Positions 53,147-61,402 of a stretch of DNA of 64,000 nt are shown piece by piece. The notes under the pieces are model-generated. The model worked only from the letters and a program-made list of their open reading frames with translations, did no database searches and had not been told where the DNA came from. The stretch is from the NCBI RefSeq assembly GCF_025215155.1, contig NZ_JALHAM010000113.1; one strand, 5' to 3'. A program made the position numbers and the translations under genes. The DNA comes from Dryocola clanedunensis (lineage in GTDB: Bacteria; Pseudomonadota; Gammaproteobacteria; Enterobacterales; Enterobacteriaceae). Every line of letters begins with the position of its first letter. Positions within the stretch are counted from its first letter, which is position 1.

Positions 53147-53737
53147 ATGGTGAGCCCGAAAGAAATAATGGAGCATTATGTCATTGATCCTCAGGATAGC
53201 TATTTTGTTAATGGTGTACCGCCGGTTGAGAATGTAGTGGTCGTTGCTTATGATCCTTTGTGGCCGGAAATATATTCAACACTGGCATCTAAAATTAAGA
53301 ATAAATTAGGTTCGCATCTACTAAAAATTGATCATGTGGGTTCTACGGCAGTACCTGGTCTTGCTGCCAAACCTGTCATTGATATTGACTTGACGGTTGC
53401 TGATGCTGCTGATGAAAAAACATATGTATTAGCGCTTGAAGGTCTTGGGTATAGACTCATTGTTCGTGAGCCCCGCTTCCATGGCCATCGTCTTTTCCAT
53501 TATGATAATCCAAGAGTTAATCTGCATGTTTTTACTCGGGATACCCCTGAAACAGCCCGGCATTTGCTTTTCCGTGATTGGCTTAGACAGTCTGAGAAGG
53601 ACTGCAAGATTTATGCTGATGCCAAATTCGAGGCAATTAAAGATTGCAACTTAGATATTGAGAAATATCATGAAAATAAAAGTAAAGTGGTACGTGATAT
53701 CTATCAGGAAATTTTTAAACAGTTAGGCTACTTTTGA
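53147..53737 (+). CDS. GrpB/UPF0157 nucleotidyltransferase-fold protein
   Basis: About 196 residues. Signature LKIDHVGSTAVPGLAAKPVIDIDLTV (GS and D-x-D of the nucleotidyltransferase fold), then HRLFHYDNPRVNLHVF and HLLFRDWLR. The GrpB family is often found beside resistance or toxin genes and has no settled reaction. Start uncertain: ATG 53147 after TAGGTG, or 53168; the frame is open to 53111. Confidence 0.82.
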   Translation: MVSPKEIMEHYVIDPQDSYFVNGVPPVENVVVVAYDPLWPEIYSTLASKIKNKLGSHLLKIDHVGSTAVPGLAAKPVIDIDLTVADAADEKTYVLALEGLGYRLIVREPRFHGHRLFHYDNPRVNLHVFTRDTPETARHLLFRDWLRQSEKDCKIYADAKFEAIKDCNLDIEKYHENKSKVVRDIYQEIFKQLGYF

Positions 53738-53950
53738 TATGTTGTTTGGTTTTATTGTCTGTTTTAAAAAAATTAGTGCCGCTCCTCGCTCACAGCTGCC
53801 TTTGGATCTTCCCATTGGCGACTGTATGCAAGGAGAGGACGTTTTCAATCCAGATGTTAATTTCAGGTAATATCTGAAGCCATAGGTTAAGATAGTTCGG
53901 ATGCATCCCTCAGTACGCTCGGTGGCAATAAGGATTTTAAAGGAATCACT
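53738..53950. repeat. Inter-module repeat c and leader of the APH(6)-like gene
   Basis: GTGCCGCTCCTCGCTCACAGC (53777-53797, shared with repeat e) and TGCAAGGAGAGGACGTTTTC (about 53827-53846, a diverged GGAGCGGACGTT). The copy looks rearranged in the middle. Confidence 0.6.
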
Positions 53951-54778
53951 ATGGATTCAGATAAGTTAAGTTTTTGGTTAAATCGTTGGTTACTCACTCC
54001 GGATGGAGATAAATTTATAACTCATACATCAACGTTGCTTCCGGTAAAAACAGCAACAGATGGTATTAAGGCTATGCTGAAAGTGACTGATGATGCGGAT
54101 GAGCAAACCGGAAACGCAATGATGGCATGGTGGGAAGGTAACGGCGCAGCACAGGTTATTGCTTATGATAAAGAAGCCATTCTACTCGCTCGCGCTACAG
54201 GAATTGCATCACTGTCAATGATGTCCAAAAATGGTCAAGACAATGAAGCCTGTCGCATTTTGTGTGCAACTGCGAACAGGCTTCACAGCAAGCTAGGTAA
54301 ACCATTGCAAAAATTCACACCTCTACATCGTTGGTTTTCTTCGTTAAAGCCCGCAGCCCTTGAGCATGGAGGTATTCTGGCGCATTGCGCAGAGATCTCT
54401 CAGCAGTTGCTCTCCTCTCCGCAAGACGTCGTTGTATTACATGGTGACTTGCATCACGATAACGTGCTTGATTTCGCATCATCTGGCTGGCTGGCCATTG
54501 ATCCCAAAGGTCTACTAGGCGAACGAGGATTCGACTTTGCTAATATTTTCACCAATCCGGATCTTGGTAATCCTGAGCATTATGTTGCAAGAGTACCGAG
54601 TATTTTTAAACAGCGACTTGAGATCGTTACTGAGATATCGGGAATAAATAGAGAGCGACTTCTGCAGTGGATAATTGCATGGTGCGGGCTCTCAGCGACT
54701 TGGTCGCTTGAATGCAATGATCGTATATCAGTCCAGATTGAAATTGCTGAGTTGGCTATTGCTGAACTGAGCGTATGA
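53951..54778 (+). CDS. APH(6)-like aminoglycoside (streptomycin) phosphotransferase
   Basis: 275 residues. Protein-kinase-like fold with the Brenner motif VVLHGDLHHDNVLDF (HGD-x4-N) and GWLAIDPKGLLGERGFDFANIFTNPD, which closely follows StrB/APH(6). The N-lobe has MLKVTDD for the ATP-site Lys. APH(6) enzymes phosphorylate streptomycin at the 6-OH. Similarity is clear but substrate is inferred. AT-rich. Confidence 0.83.
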   Translation: MDSDKLSFWLNRWLLTPDGDKFITHTSTLLPVKTATDGIKAMLKVTDDADEQTGNAMMAWWEGNGAAQVIAYDKEAILLARATGIASLSMMSKNGQDNEACRILCATANRLHSKLGKPLQKFTPLHRWFSSLKPAALEHGGILAHCAEISQQLLSSPQDVVVLHGDLHHDNVLDFASSGWLAIDPKGLLGERGFDFANIFTNPDLGNPEHYVARVPSIFKQRLEIVTEISGINRERLLQWIIAWCGLSATWSLECNDRISVQIEIAELAIAELSV

Positions 54779-54864
54779 GATGCAGGCAACGCCGGGCATC
54801 TGAGTAATCATCCCACTTCTAATTTGCTGTTCAATTACAATCTGAATGACTATACCTCGTTCTT

Positions 54865-54916
54865 AGCGGACCTTCTGCTCAGTTAGTTAATCCACCTTGT
54901 GCCAGGAGCGGACATT
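54865..54916. repeat. Inter-module repeat d
   Basis: AGCGGACCTTCTGCTCAGTT, then AGTTAATCCACCTTGTGCCA and GGAGCGGACATT. Its first 39 bases match repeat e with three differences, and its last part matches the copy at 52244-52263. Confidence 0.75.
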
Positions 54917-54963
54917 GCTAACTACCCACCATAATAATTGTTGGGGTGCCTCTCAAGACCAAG

Positions 54964-55464
54964 TCATCGCGAAAGAAGTTTGATGATCCTTGATACACAT
55001 TCATCGCTGGATAAACTGTACGAGTCTAAAATGAGGTGTTCTCTGTTCCATGGTTCATAAGTCAAATCGGTAACATATTTCCAATCTGGCAGGGTTAACC
55101 CCTCGACTTGTGACACCCTTGTTTCCACTCGTTTACGATGCTCAATCATATCGGAACATACGATCTCAATTTCTAAAAAATCGGTTCTTGCCGATAAAGC
55201 TATTTCTCGATAGGCATCACGGGTTAACGCCAGTGGGTTCACTGAGTCAGTGATTACTGTTGCTCCTAATAGCAGGTTTTCTCTGGCGAGTGAGTAAGCG
55301 ACAAAATAACCAGTAGGCCCCATTTCACGACCATCTTCTTCGGCTTTAAGTATGGCCTGCTCAATCGTGTCGATTCGCAAGTAAAGAGCCTTTAACTGCT
55401 TTGTCAAAGCCTGAGCGATAGTGCTTTTCCCGCTTCCAGGCAAACCACTGAAGATGATTAGCAT
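54964..55464 (-). CDS. P-loop (AAA_33-type) small-molecule kinase
   Basis: 166 residues. Walker A LPGSGKSTIAQAL right at the N-terminus (MLIIFSGLPGSGKST), LRIDTIEQAI next, ENLLLGATVITDSVNPLALTRDAYREIA as the region resembling chloramphenicol phosphotransferase and gluconate-kinase relatives. No family more exact can be named. ATG 55464 follows TAGGAC; the frame extends 17 codons upstream. It is the only module on the minus strand. Confidence 0.75.
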   Translation of the reverse strand: MLIIFSGLPGSGKSTIAQALTKQLKALYLRIDTIEQAILKAEEDGREMGPTGYFVAYSLARENLLLGATVITDSVNPLALTRDAYREIALSARTDFLEIEIVCSDMIEHRKRVETRVSQVEGLTLPDWKYVTDLTYEPWNREHLILDSYSLSSDECVSRIIKLLSR

Positions 55465-55590
55465 AACTTGTCCTAGAACGATGAAATCCAACAGTATTAA
55501 AACACACTGGGCCATGAATTGTGGGAATTCATTCCGCAGCGATATGACAACTGAAGAGTATTACTGCTACTGCTAGTGTTAATACTTGGC

Positions 55591-55661
55591 GTGTCCGCTC
55601 CTCGCTCACAGCGGACCTTCTGCTCAGTTAGTTAGTCCGCCCTGTGCCAAATACAGACGTT
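55591..55661. repeat. Inter-module repeat e (fullest copy)
   Basis: Contains a hairpin GTCCGCT (55592-55598) and AGCGGAC (55610-55616), then CTTCTGCTCAGTTAGTTAGT and CCGCCCTGTGCCA, ending ACAGACGTT. About 70 bases; the other copies look like parts of it. Confidence 0.75.
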
Positions 55662-55776
55662 CTGTACTTCACAATTTGCTCACTACAGAAAGGCTATCTG
55701 GCTACATGATTTGTAGATTGCGCTAAACTCAAACACCTCTGGATTAACCTGCCGACCAACGTAAAAGGCAAGATGT

Positions 55777-56565
55777 ATGTCTGTCGATAATTTATCACGC
55801 ATGGGTACCGCCAAAGTGACGCTTTTGGTGGATGAAGCAGGTCATCGGGTAATCGAAAAATGTCCTGTGAGTGATGTCGAGTTTAGTTTTTACCAACACG
55901 CAGCCAGGCATCTCACTCAAGTAGGCATTTCCACGCCAAAGGTTTTGTTTGCCGATCCGAACACACGCAAGTTAAGGCTGGAGTTTATCCCACACCAGGT
56001 TAGTCAGGACGAAGTTGGACGAGATGAGGTGTTGTCTATTCTGTCTGGGTTACATGGCTATCGACCTGACCCTTCTTGGGTTTATCACCCTCACACCTGG
56101 TCAGAAACAGCCCTCGAAAAATCTCTCATGCTGTTGGCATTACCGAGCAGAGCAGCAAAACAGTTACGGTGCTTTCAACAGGCAAGTGATGTGCTGTTTA
56201 GTGGTCAGTGCTTAATATCAGGCGACAGTAATGCGGGTAATTGGGGAAAAAGGGACAGGGGTGATTTCGTTCTTTTTGACTGGGAAAGATTCGGCACTGG
56301 TAGCCCAGCAATTGACCTTGCCCCACTGATCAAGGGAATGGGTTCTAAACAAAAATTTATTGAGTTTGCTGAACGCTATACCTGTATATCGCGTCATTAT
56401 AATCCAAATGATTTAGCTAAAGAAATTGCGATTGTAAAAGCATGGATTGTGACAGAGGTAGTCGTACTGCTTAATGAACGGCAGAAGAGTGATTTTCAAT
56501 TCTATCTCAGCTGGTACAGAGAAAATCTTCCAGCCTGGCTAAATGACACTTTAAAAATGCTTTGA
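55777..56565 (+). CDS. Aminoglycoside-phosphotransferase-like (APH family) protein
   Basis: 262 residues. The C-lobe has LISGDSNAGNWGKRD and FVLFDWERFGTGSPAIDLA, matching the catalytic loop and the metal-binding DW-E motif of APH/choline-kinase proteins, but the usual His of HGD is Ser (SGD). The Asp and Asn are kept. Substrate unknown. RBS AAAAGGCAAGA. Last of the AT-rich modules. Confidence 0.75.
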   Translation: MSVDNLSRMGTAKVTLLVDEAGHRVIEKCPVSDVEFSFYQHAARHLTQVGISTPKVLFADPNTRKLRLEFIPHQVSQDEVGRDEVLSILSGLHGYRPDPSWVYHPHTWSETALEKSLMLLALPSRAAKQLRCFQQASDVLFSGQCLISGDSNAGNWGKRDRGDFVLFDWERFGTGSPAIDLAPLIKGMGSKQKFIEFAERYTCISRHYNPNDLAKEIAIVKAWIVTEVVVLLNERQKSDFQFYLSWYRENLPAWLNDTLKML

Positions 56566-56871
56566 TCTTTTCAGCCTCAGTTGTCTTCTAATAATGACGA
56601 TTCTGCTATGAGTCGCGACATCCTTTTCTGGCCTAAATCAGCCCATCAGCTTCAGGCAGCTTTTATTTTCCGTTTCCCACGCCGCCATCAACGTACAAAG
56701 CACTATTGGCGTCGAGAGCATCCTCACAACGCTGTTTAAAGTTATGTAAATGTGAATCATTTGCATTTCGAGGTGATTGTAACCGATGGTGATTATCACT
56801 TATCGTTCATCCGCGTCGGGAAAGCTTCCTGGCGACTCTCAAAAGTTGTGCTAACTACTCTGGGATATAAA
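56566..56871 (+). promoter_or_regulatory. Promoter region of the ferric ABC transporter
   Basis: 306 bases without a gene. The right part has two Fur-box-like sequences (listed separately). The left part shows nothing recognisable and probably contains the junction between the AT-rich modules and the GC-richer transporter operon. Confidence 0.55.
56746..56764 (+). promoter_or_regulatory. Fur box
   Basis: GTAAATGTGAATCATTTGC matches the 19-bp Fur consensus GATAATGATAATCATTATC at 13 positions, including the central AATCATT. A second, weaker candidate GATGGTGATTATCACTTAT (12 of 19) is at 56785-56803. Confidence 0.7.
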
Positions 56872-57912
56872 ATGATGAATGTTCTGCCCCGCACCGGATT
56901 GCGCCGTATCACGCTGGCATCGGCTCTGGTTCTCTCCGTAAGCCTCCCGGCTTTCGCTCAGGATAATTTAACTCTGTACACCACTCGCGAGCCAGGTCTT
57001 ATCCAGCCCTTGCTGGATAGCTGGACACAAACCAGCGGCGTAAAAGTGAACACAGTTTATATCAAGGATGGCATGCTGGAGCGTGTCAAAGCAGAAGGTA
57101 AGAACTCCCCTGCCGACCTGCTGATGACCGTCGATGCTGGCAATCTCATCGATTTAGTTGAAGCCGGCGTGACGCAACCCGTGGATTCAACAGCGCTGAA
57201 ATCAGCCATTCCGGTCAATCTGCGTGGGGAAGATAATCAGTGGTTTGCATTATCGATGCGTGCACGGGTGCTGTACGCTGATAAATCTCTGCCGATTGAT
57301 AACTGGCATTACGAACAGCTTTCCAGCCCGGATTACAAAGGTAAAGTCTGTATCCGCTCCGGTCAGCATCCGTACAACACCGCGCTGATTGCCGCCATGA
57401 TTGCCCATCACGGTGAAGCGAAAACCGAAGAGTGGCTGCGTGGTGTGAAAGCTAATCTGGCGCGTAAAGCAACCGGAGGAGACCGTGATGTGGCTCGCGA
57501 TATTCTGGGCGGCATCTGTGATATTGGCCTTGCCAACTCCTACTACATCGGCCATATGAAAAATGCCAAAGAGGGCAGCGACGCACGCAAATGGGGTGAT
57601 GCAATTAAAGTGGTGAAACCTACCTTTGAGCAAGGTGGCACCCATGTGAACATCAGCGGTGCTGCGGTCGCTCGCTTCGCGCCGAATAAAGCCGATGCCG
57701 TTAAGCTGATGGAATATCTGGTTTCCGCGCCAGCTCAGCAGCTGTATGCCAAAGCAAACTTTGAATACCCGGTGCTGAAAGGCGTCGCACTTGACCCGGT
57801 TATCAGCGCAACCATTGGTGAAATTGACGTGGATAAAGTGCCATTAACCGAGATCGTGAAGCACCGTAAGCAAGCAAGCTTGCTGGTAGATAAAGTTGGA
57901 TTCGATCAATAA
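56872..57912 (+). CDS. Ferric-iron ABC transporter periplasmic binding protein
   Basis: 346 residues, FbpA/SfuA/AfuA type. Signal peptide MMNVLPRTGLRRITLASALV to SLPAFA|QDN, then LTLYTTREPGLIQPLL, ADLLMTVDAGNLIDLV, GGDRDVARDILGGICDIGLANSYY (with the tyrosine pair that ligates iron in this family) and the C-terminal VSAPAQQLYA. The start at 56872 was preferred to an in-frame ATG 40 codons upstream, which overlaps the Fur boxes. First gene of a three-gene operon. Confidence 0.88.
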   Translation: MMNVLPRTGLRRITLASALVLSVSLPAFAQDNLTLYTTREPGLIQPLLDSWTQTSGVKVNTVYIKDGMLERVKAEGKNSPADLLMTVDAGNLIDLVEAGVTQPVDSTALKSAIPVNLRGEDNQWFALSMRARVLYADKSLPIDNWHYEQLSSPDYKGKVCIRSGQHPYNTALIAAMIAHHGEAKTEEWLRGVKANLARKATGGDRDVARDILGGICDIGLANSYYIGHMKNAKEGSDARKWGDAIKVVKPTFEQGGTHVNISGAAVARFAPNKADAVKLMEYLVSAPAQQLYAKANFEYPVLKGVALDPVISATIGEIDVDKVPLTEIVKHRKQASLLVDKVGFDQ

Positions 57913-59584
57913 GTCACTTCGTCTGCCGACGTTACGCGGCCTGGTTTCCGGGCCGAAGGCATTATTAACGCCACTGCATCTTGGCGCGTTGAGTGTTGCA
58001 CTTGGCGTGCTTATGCCAATCGTTGCGCTTATCTGGCAGGCGACCCAGGCCGATTTATCTCACTGGGATAACCTCATCACCTTTGTTTTGCCATCGGTGC
58101 TGAAAAATACCGTACTGCTCCTGGCAGGTGTCGCCGCTATCGTAGGTGTAATCGGCGTGGGTAGCGCATGGGCTGTCACGGTCTGGGATTTCCCAGGGCG
58201 CAAAATGCTCAGCTGGGCCCTGCTGTTACCGCTCGCTATGCCGACCTATATCGTTGCCTTTGCCTGGCTCGATCTGCTGCACCCCATCGGTCCGCTGCAA
58301 ACCTTTATCCGTTTTTTGTTGGGTTTTGATAGCCCGCGACAGTTCCGTCTCCCTGATTTACGCTCGCTACCCGGCGCGATAATCCTGCTCGGTTTGGTGC
58401 TGTATCCGTATGTTTACCTGACCACCCGCGCCATGTTTATCAGCCAACCTGCGCATCTGCTGGAAGCGCCACGCACTCTGGGGTGCAGCGCTGCCGGAAC
58501 ATTTTTTCGCGTAGCGCTGCCAATGGCCCGTCCGGCCCTGGCGGTGGGAATTAGTCTGGCGCTGCTGGAAACGCTTAACGACATTGGTGCCTCGGAGTTT
58601 CTTGGCGTACAAACCCTGACCGTGACAGTCTACACAACCTGGATTTCACGCTCCGATTTAGCCTCTGCCGCCCAAATCGCCTGCATGATGCTGATGTTCA
58701 TCTTCTGCATCCTGACGCTGGAATTTTATGGCCGCAAAAAGCAGGGTTTCAGCAGCCGGAGTTTACGTGAGATCCAGCCAACGCGGGTACACGGCTGGTG
58801 TGGCTGGCTGCTGGGCCTGGCTATTGCCCTGCCCGTCGTTCTGGGGTTTTTAGCCCCCTTGCTGTTTTTGGCCTGGGAAAGTGCTAAACGCATCGGTGAA
58901 GAAAATCCATTGTCGCAAGCGTTGCTTTCAGCACTGCAAAATACGCTGTCACTGGCCGCGGGAACCACGTTGGTGGTGATTTGCGTCAGTTTACTGGTTG
59001 CCTGGAGCGCGCGTCACAGTGCTGCAAATAACGCAATGTCAGGTTTTCGCCGCGGGGTAATGCGACTGGCATCCCTCGGTTACGCCGTTCCCGGCACCAT
59101 TCTGGCGATAGGCTTTTTGCCCCCGGCATTGGCCGTCGACAGCTGGCTGGCGGATGCGATGGGCGTTCGCGGTTTACCGCTGATGTCAGCCGGTATTTTG
59201 CTGGTCATCTGCTGTGCGATGCGTTTTCAGGCGATTGCCATTGGGGCGCTGGACTCCGGTCTCAGCCGCATCCCCCCTTCCCTTGAGCAAGCCTCGCGCC
59301 TGCTTGGAGAGAACGGCACCGGCACCTTTGCACGCATCCACTTCCCCTTGCTGCGCCCGGCGCTGGTCAGCAGTGCGTTGCTGGTATTTGCCGATGCCAT
59401 GAAAGAGCTGCCAACCACATTGCTGTTGCGGCCGGTCAATTTTGAAACGCTGGCGACGCTGCTGTATGCCGAGGCGGCCCGTGGAACCTATGAAGAAGGG
59501 GCGATTGCTGCCCTGATGATTGTGCTCGCCGGTACGCTGCCGGTGATTTTACTGGTGCGTCATCAAATGTCTCGCCAGGGCTAG
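57896..59584 (+). CDS. Ferric-iron ABC transporter permease (fused, two domains)
   Basis: 562 residues, FbpB/SfuB type, with two tandem permease domains of about six helices each. EAA loops: EAPRTLGCSAAGTFFRVALP in the first half and EQASRLLGENGTGTFARIHFP in the second. The apparent start is TTG 57896, overlapping the binding-protein gene by 17 bases; no better ATG or GTG exists before the first membrane helix. Confidence 0.86.
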   Translation: MDSINKSLRLPTLRGLVSGPKALLTPLHLGALSVALGVLMPIVALIWQATQADLSHWDNLITFVLPSVLKNTVLLLAGVAAIVGVIGVGSAWAVTVWDFPGRKMLSWALLLPLAMPTYIVAFAWLDLLHPIGPLQTFIRFLLGFDSPRQFRLPDLRSLPGAIILLGLVLYPYVYLTTRAMFISQPAHLLEAPRTLGCSAAGTFFRVALPMARPALAVGISLALLETLNDIGASEFLGVQTLTVTVYTTWISRSDLASAAQIACMMLMFIFCILTLEFYGRKKQGFSSRSLREIQPTRVHGWCGWLLGLAIALPVVLGFLAPLLFLAWESAKRIGEENPLSQALLSALQNTLSLAAGTTLVVICVSLLVAWSARHSAANNAMSGFRRGVMRLASLGYAVPGTILAIGFLPPALAVDSWLADAMGVRGLPLMSAGILLVICCAMRFQAIAIGALDSGLSRIPPSLEQASRLLGENGTGTFARIHFPLLRPALVSSALLVFADAMKELPTTLLLRPVNFETLATLLYAEAARGTYEEGAIAALMIVLAGTLPVILLVRHQMSRQG

Positions 59585-59595
59585 AGGAACGACTC

Positions 59596-60282
59596 ATGTC
59601 AGAAATTGCCTTACGCCTTCAGGATGTACATGTTGCTTACGGCAACAGCCAGCAGCCGGTTCTGAACGGGTTTTCTATGTCTGTACGCAAAGGGGAACTG
59701 GCCTGTCTGCTGGGCGCTTCGGGCTGCGGGAAAACCACCGTATTACGCGCCGTGGCCGGTTTTGAGCGCCTGCAAAGCGGCGAGATTTTTGTTTCGCAAC
59801 AGCGTGTTGCAGGGACGGGCTTACATCTCCCCCCGGAGAAACGCCAGGTAGGGATGGTGTTTCAGGAGTACGCATTATTCCCGCATCTGACCGCGCAACA
59901 AAACGTGGCTTTTGGTCTGCGCAGGTTGCCGCGCGAAGAGCAACATTCACGTGCCACGTCGCTGCTTAAAATGGTCGAGCTGCACAACCATGCCGGACGT
60001 TATCCCCATGAGCTTTCTGGAGGGCAGCAGCAGCGCATTGCATTAGCACGCGCCCTGGCCCCGCATCCGGCAATCCTGCTTTTGGACGAACCTTTTTCCA
60101 GTCTCGATAAGAAGACGCGCGAGCGTCTGGGGCGGGAAGTGCGCGATATTTTACGCGAAGCCGGGCAAACTGCGCTGCTGGTCACCCATAGCGAGCACGA
60201 AGCGCAGCTCATGGCTGACCATATCGGCTATGTGCAATATGGTGAGTATCGCAAGGGAAATGACCTGCTCCCCGTTGATTGA
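59596..60282 (+). CDS. Ferric-iron ABC transporter ATP-binding protein, short form
   Basis: 228 residues. Walker A LLGASGCGKTTVL, Q-loop VFQEYALFPH, signature LSGGQQQRIALARAL, Walker B AILLLDEPFSSLD and switch His VTHSEHEAQ. FbpC-type ATPases are usually about 340-350 residues with a C-terminal TOBE regulatory domain; this one stops just after the nucleotide-binding domain (IGYVQYGEYRKGNDLLPVD). Eleven bases after the permease. Confidence 0.87.
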   Translation: MSEIALRLQDVHVAYGNSQQPVLNGFSMSVRKGELACLLGASGCGKTTVLRAVAGFERLQSGEIFVSQQRVAGTGLHLPPEKRQVGMVFQEYALFPHLTAQQNVAFGLRRLPREEQHSRATSLLKMVELHNHAGRYPHELSGGQQQRIALARALAPHPAILLLDEPFSSLDKKTRERLGREVRDILREAGQTALLVTHSEHEAQLMADHIGYVQYGEYRKGNDLLPVD

Positions 60283-60300
60283 TATACAGAAACCGGTGAA

Positions 60301-60326
60301 TGCGCCATAGCGGTCGCTATGGCGCA
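60301..60326. terminator. Hairpin between the ABC transporter and cheZ
   Basis: TGCGCCATAGC (60301-60311), loop GGTC, GCTATGGCGCA (60316-60326): a perfect 11-bp stem between the converging operons. There is no U-tract, so it may block read-through or stabilise 3' ends. Confidence 0.6.
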
Positions 60327-60334
60327 TGGTCAAA

Positions 60335-60982
60335 TCAGAACCCTAAACTGTCCAGCAGGTCGTCTACCTGATCCTGGCTTGCAACGACGCCTGCCGCGGT
60401 GGTATCCATCTGTGGGCCGTTAAGCAGGCTCTCGCTGACACGTTTGCTGCGTGCATCCGTCTCCGGCATGTTTTCCAGCAGCACCATCAGCAGCTGGCGC
60501 TCTATCTCCTGGATAACGACCATCATGCGCTTGATAACCTGACCGGTAAGGTCCTGGAAGTCTTGCGCCATCATAATTTCCAGCAGCTGGGCATTAGTGA
60601 AGCTGGTATGCCCAGGCACCTCCGCCAGATAGCTGCGCGTTTCGCTGACCAGCTCTTTGGCGTCACTTAGCTCAATCGGATTTTCAAACCAGGCATCCCA
60701 GCGCCCGCTTAACGCTTTCGCTCCAGACTCCATTTTATTCTGATGAGGCTGAGAAAGCTCAACGCAGTTCAGGGCGCGTTCGGCGGCCTGCGCAGTCATC
60801 TGCACTACGTAGTCCAGACGGTCGCGGGCATCGGGAATCGCTTCCGCCGCGTCGGCAATCGCCTGGTCCAGTCCCAGCTCGCGCAGGCTGTCACGCAGCA
60901 TGCGGGTCAGGCTACCAATACGAGAAATAATTTCGTTTGGCGACTGATCTAACTCCATCGCCGGGTTTGTCGATGAGTGCAT
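60335..60982 (-). CDS. cheZ: Chemotaxis phosphatase CheZ
   Basis: 215 residues. It dephosphorylates CheY-P. Catalytic Asp and Gln in QDFQDLTGQVIKRMM; the C-terminal CheY-binding peptide ASQDQVDDLLDSLGF is intact. Downstream of cheY by 12 bases. Confidence 0.97.
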   Translation of the reverse strand: MHSSTNPAMELDQSPNEIISRIGSLTRMLRDSLRELGLDQAIADAAEAIPDARDRLDYVVQMTAQAAERALNCVELSQPHQNKMESGAKALSGRWDAWFENPIELSDAKELVSETRSYLAEVPGHTSFTNAQLLEIMMAQDFQDLTGQVIKRMMVVIQEIERQLLMVLLENMPETDARSKRVSESLLNGPQMDTTAAGVVASQDQVDDLLDSLGF

Positions 60983-60994
60983 ATCCGCCTCCTT

Positions 60995-61384
60995 TTACAT
61001 ACCAAGCTTTTCGAAGATCTTGCCCAGTTTGTCCTCAAGAATTGCTGCGGTGAACGGTTTAACAACATAACCGCTCGCCCCAGCCTGTGCTGCTGCAATA
61101 ATGTTCTCTTTCTTGGCTTCTGCCGTCACCATCAGTACCGGCATTTTGGCCATCACGCCGTCGGCACGAATCGTTTTCAGCAGTTCCAGTCCATCCATGT
61201 TCGGCATATTCCAGTCAGAAATGACGAAGCCAAAGCCGCCGGTCTGCAGTTTATGCAGGGCGTCCACGCCGTCCTCTGCCTCTTCGACATTGTTAAAACC
61301 CAGCTCTTTGAGCAGGTTACGGACGATACGACGCATGGTAGAGAAGTCGTCCACCACCAAAAACTTAAGCTCTTTGTCTGCCAT
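60995..61384 (-). CDS. cheY: Chemotaxis response regulator CheY
   Basis: 129 residues. Phosphoacceptor D57 in FVISDWNMPNMDG, acidic pair in LVVDDFSTMRR, Thr in VTAEAKKEN and Lys in VVKPFTAAIL. CheY-P binds FliM to reverse flagellar rotation. Between cheB and cheZ. Confidence 0.98.
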   Translation of the reverse strand: MADKELKFLVVDDFSTMRRIVRNLLKELGFNNVEEAEDGVDALHKLQTGGFGFVISDWNMPNMDGLELLKTIRADGVMAKMPVLMVTAEAKKENIIAAAQAGASGYVVKPFTAAILEDKLGKIFEKLGM

Positions 61385-61402
61385 AAAATTCGGGCTCCAT
61401 TG

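Noticed and set aside
52210..55661. True integron attC sites
   Set aside because: Inverted ends TAAC/GTTA and cassette layout are suggestive, but canonical GTTRRRY/RYYYAAC pairs are not consistently present and no integrase is in view; kept as a hypothesis only.
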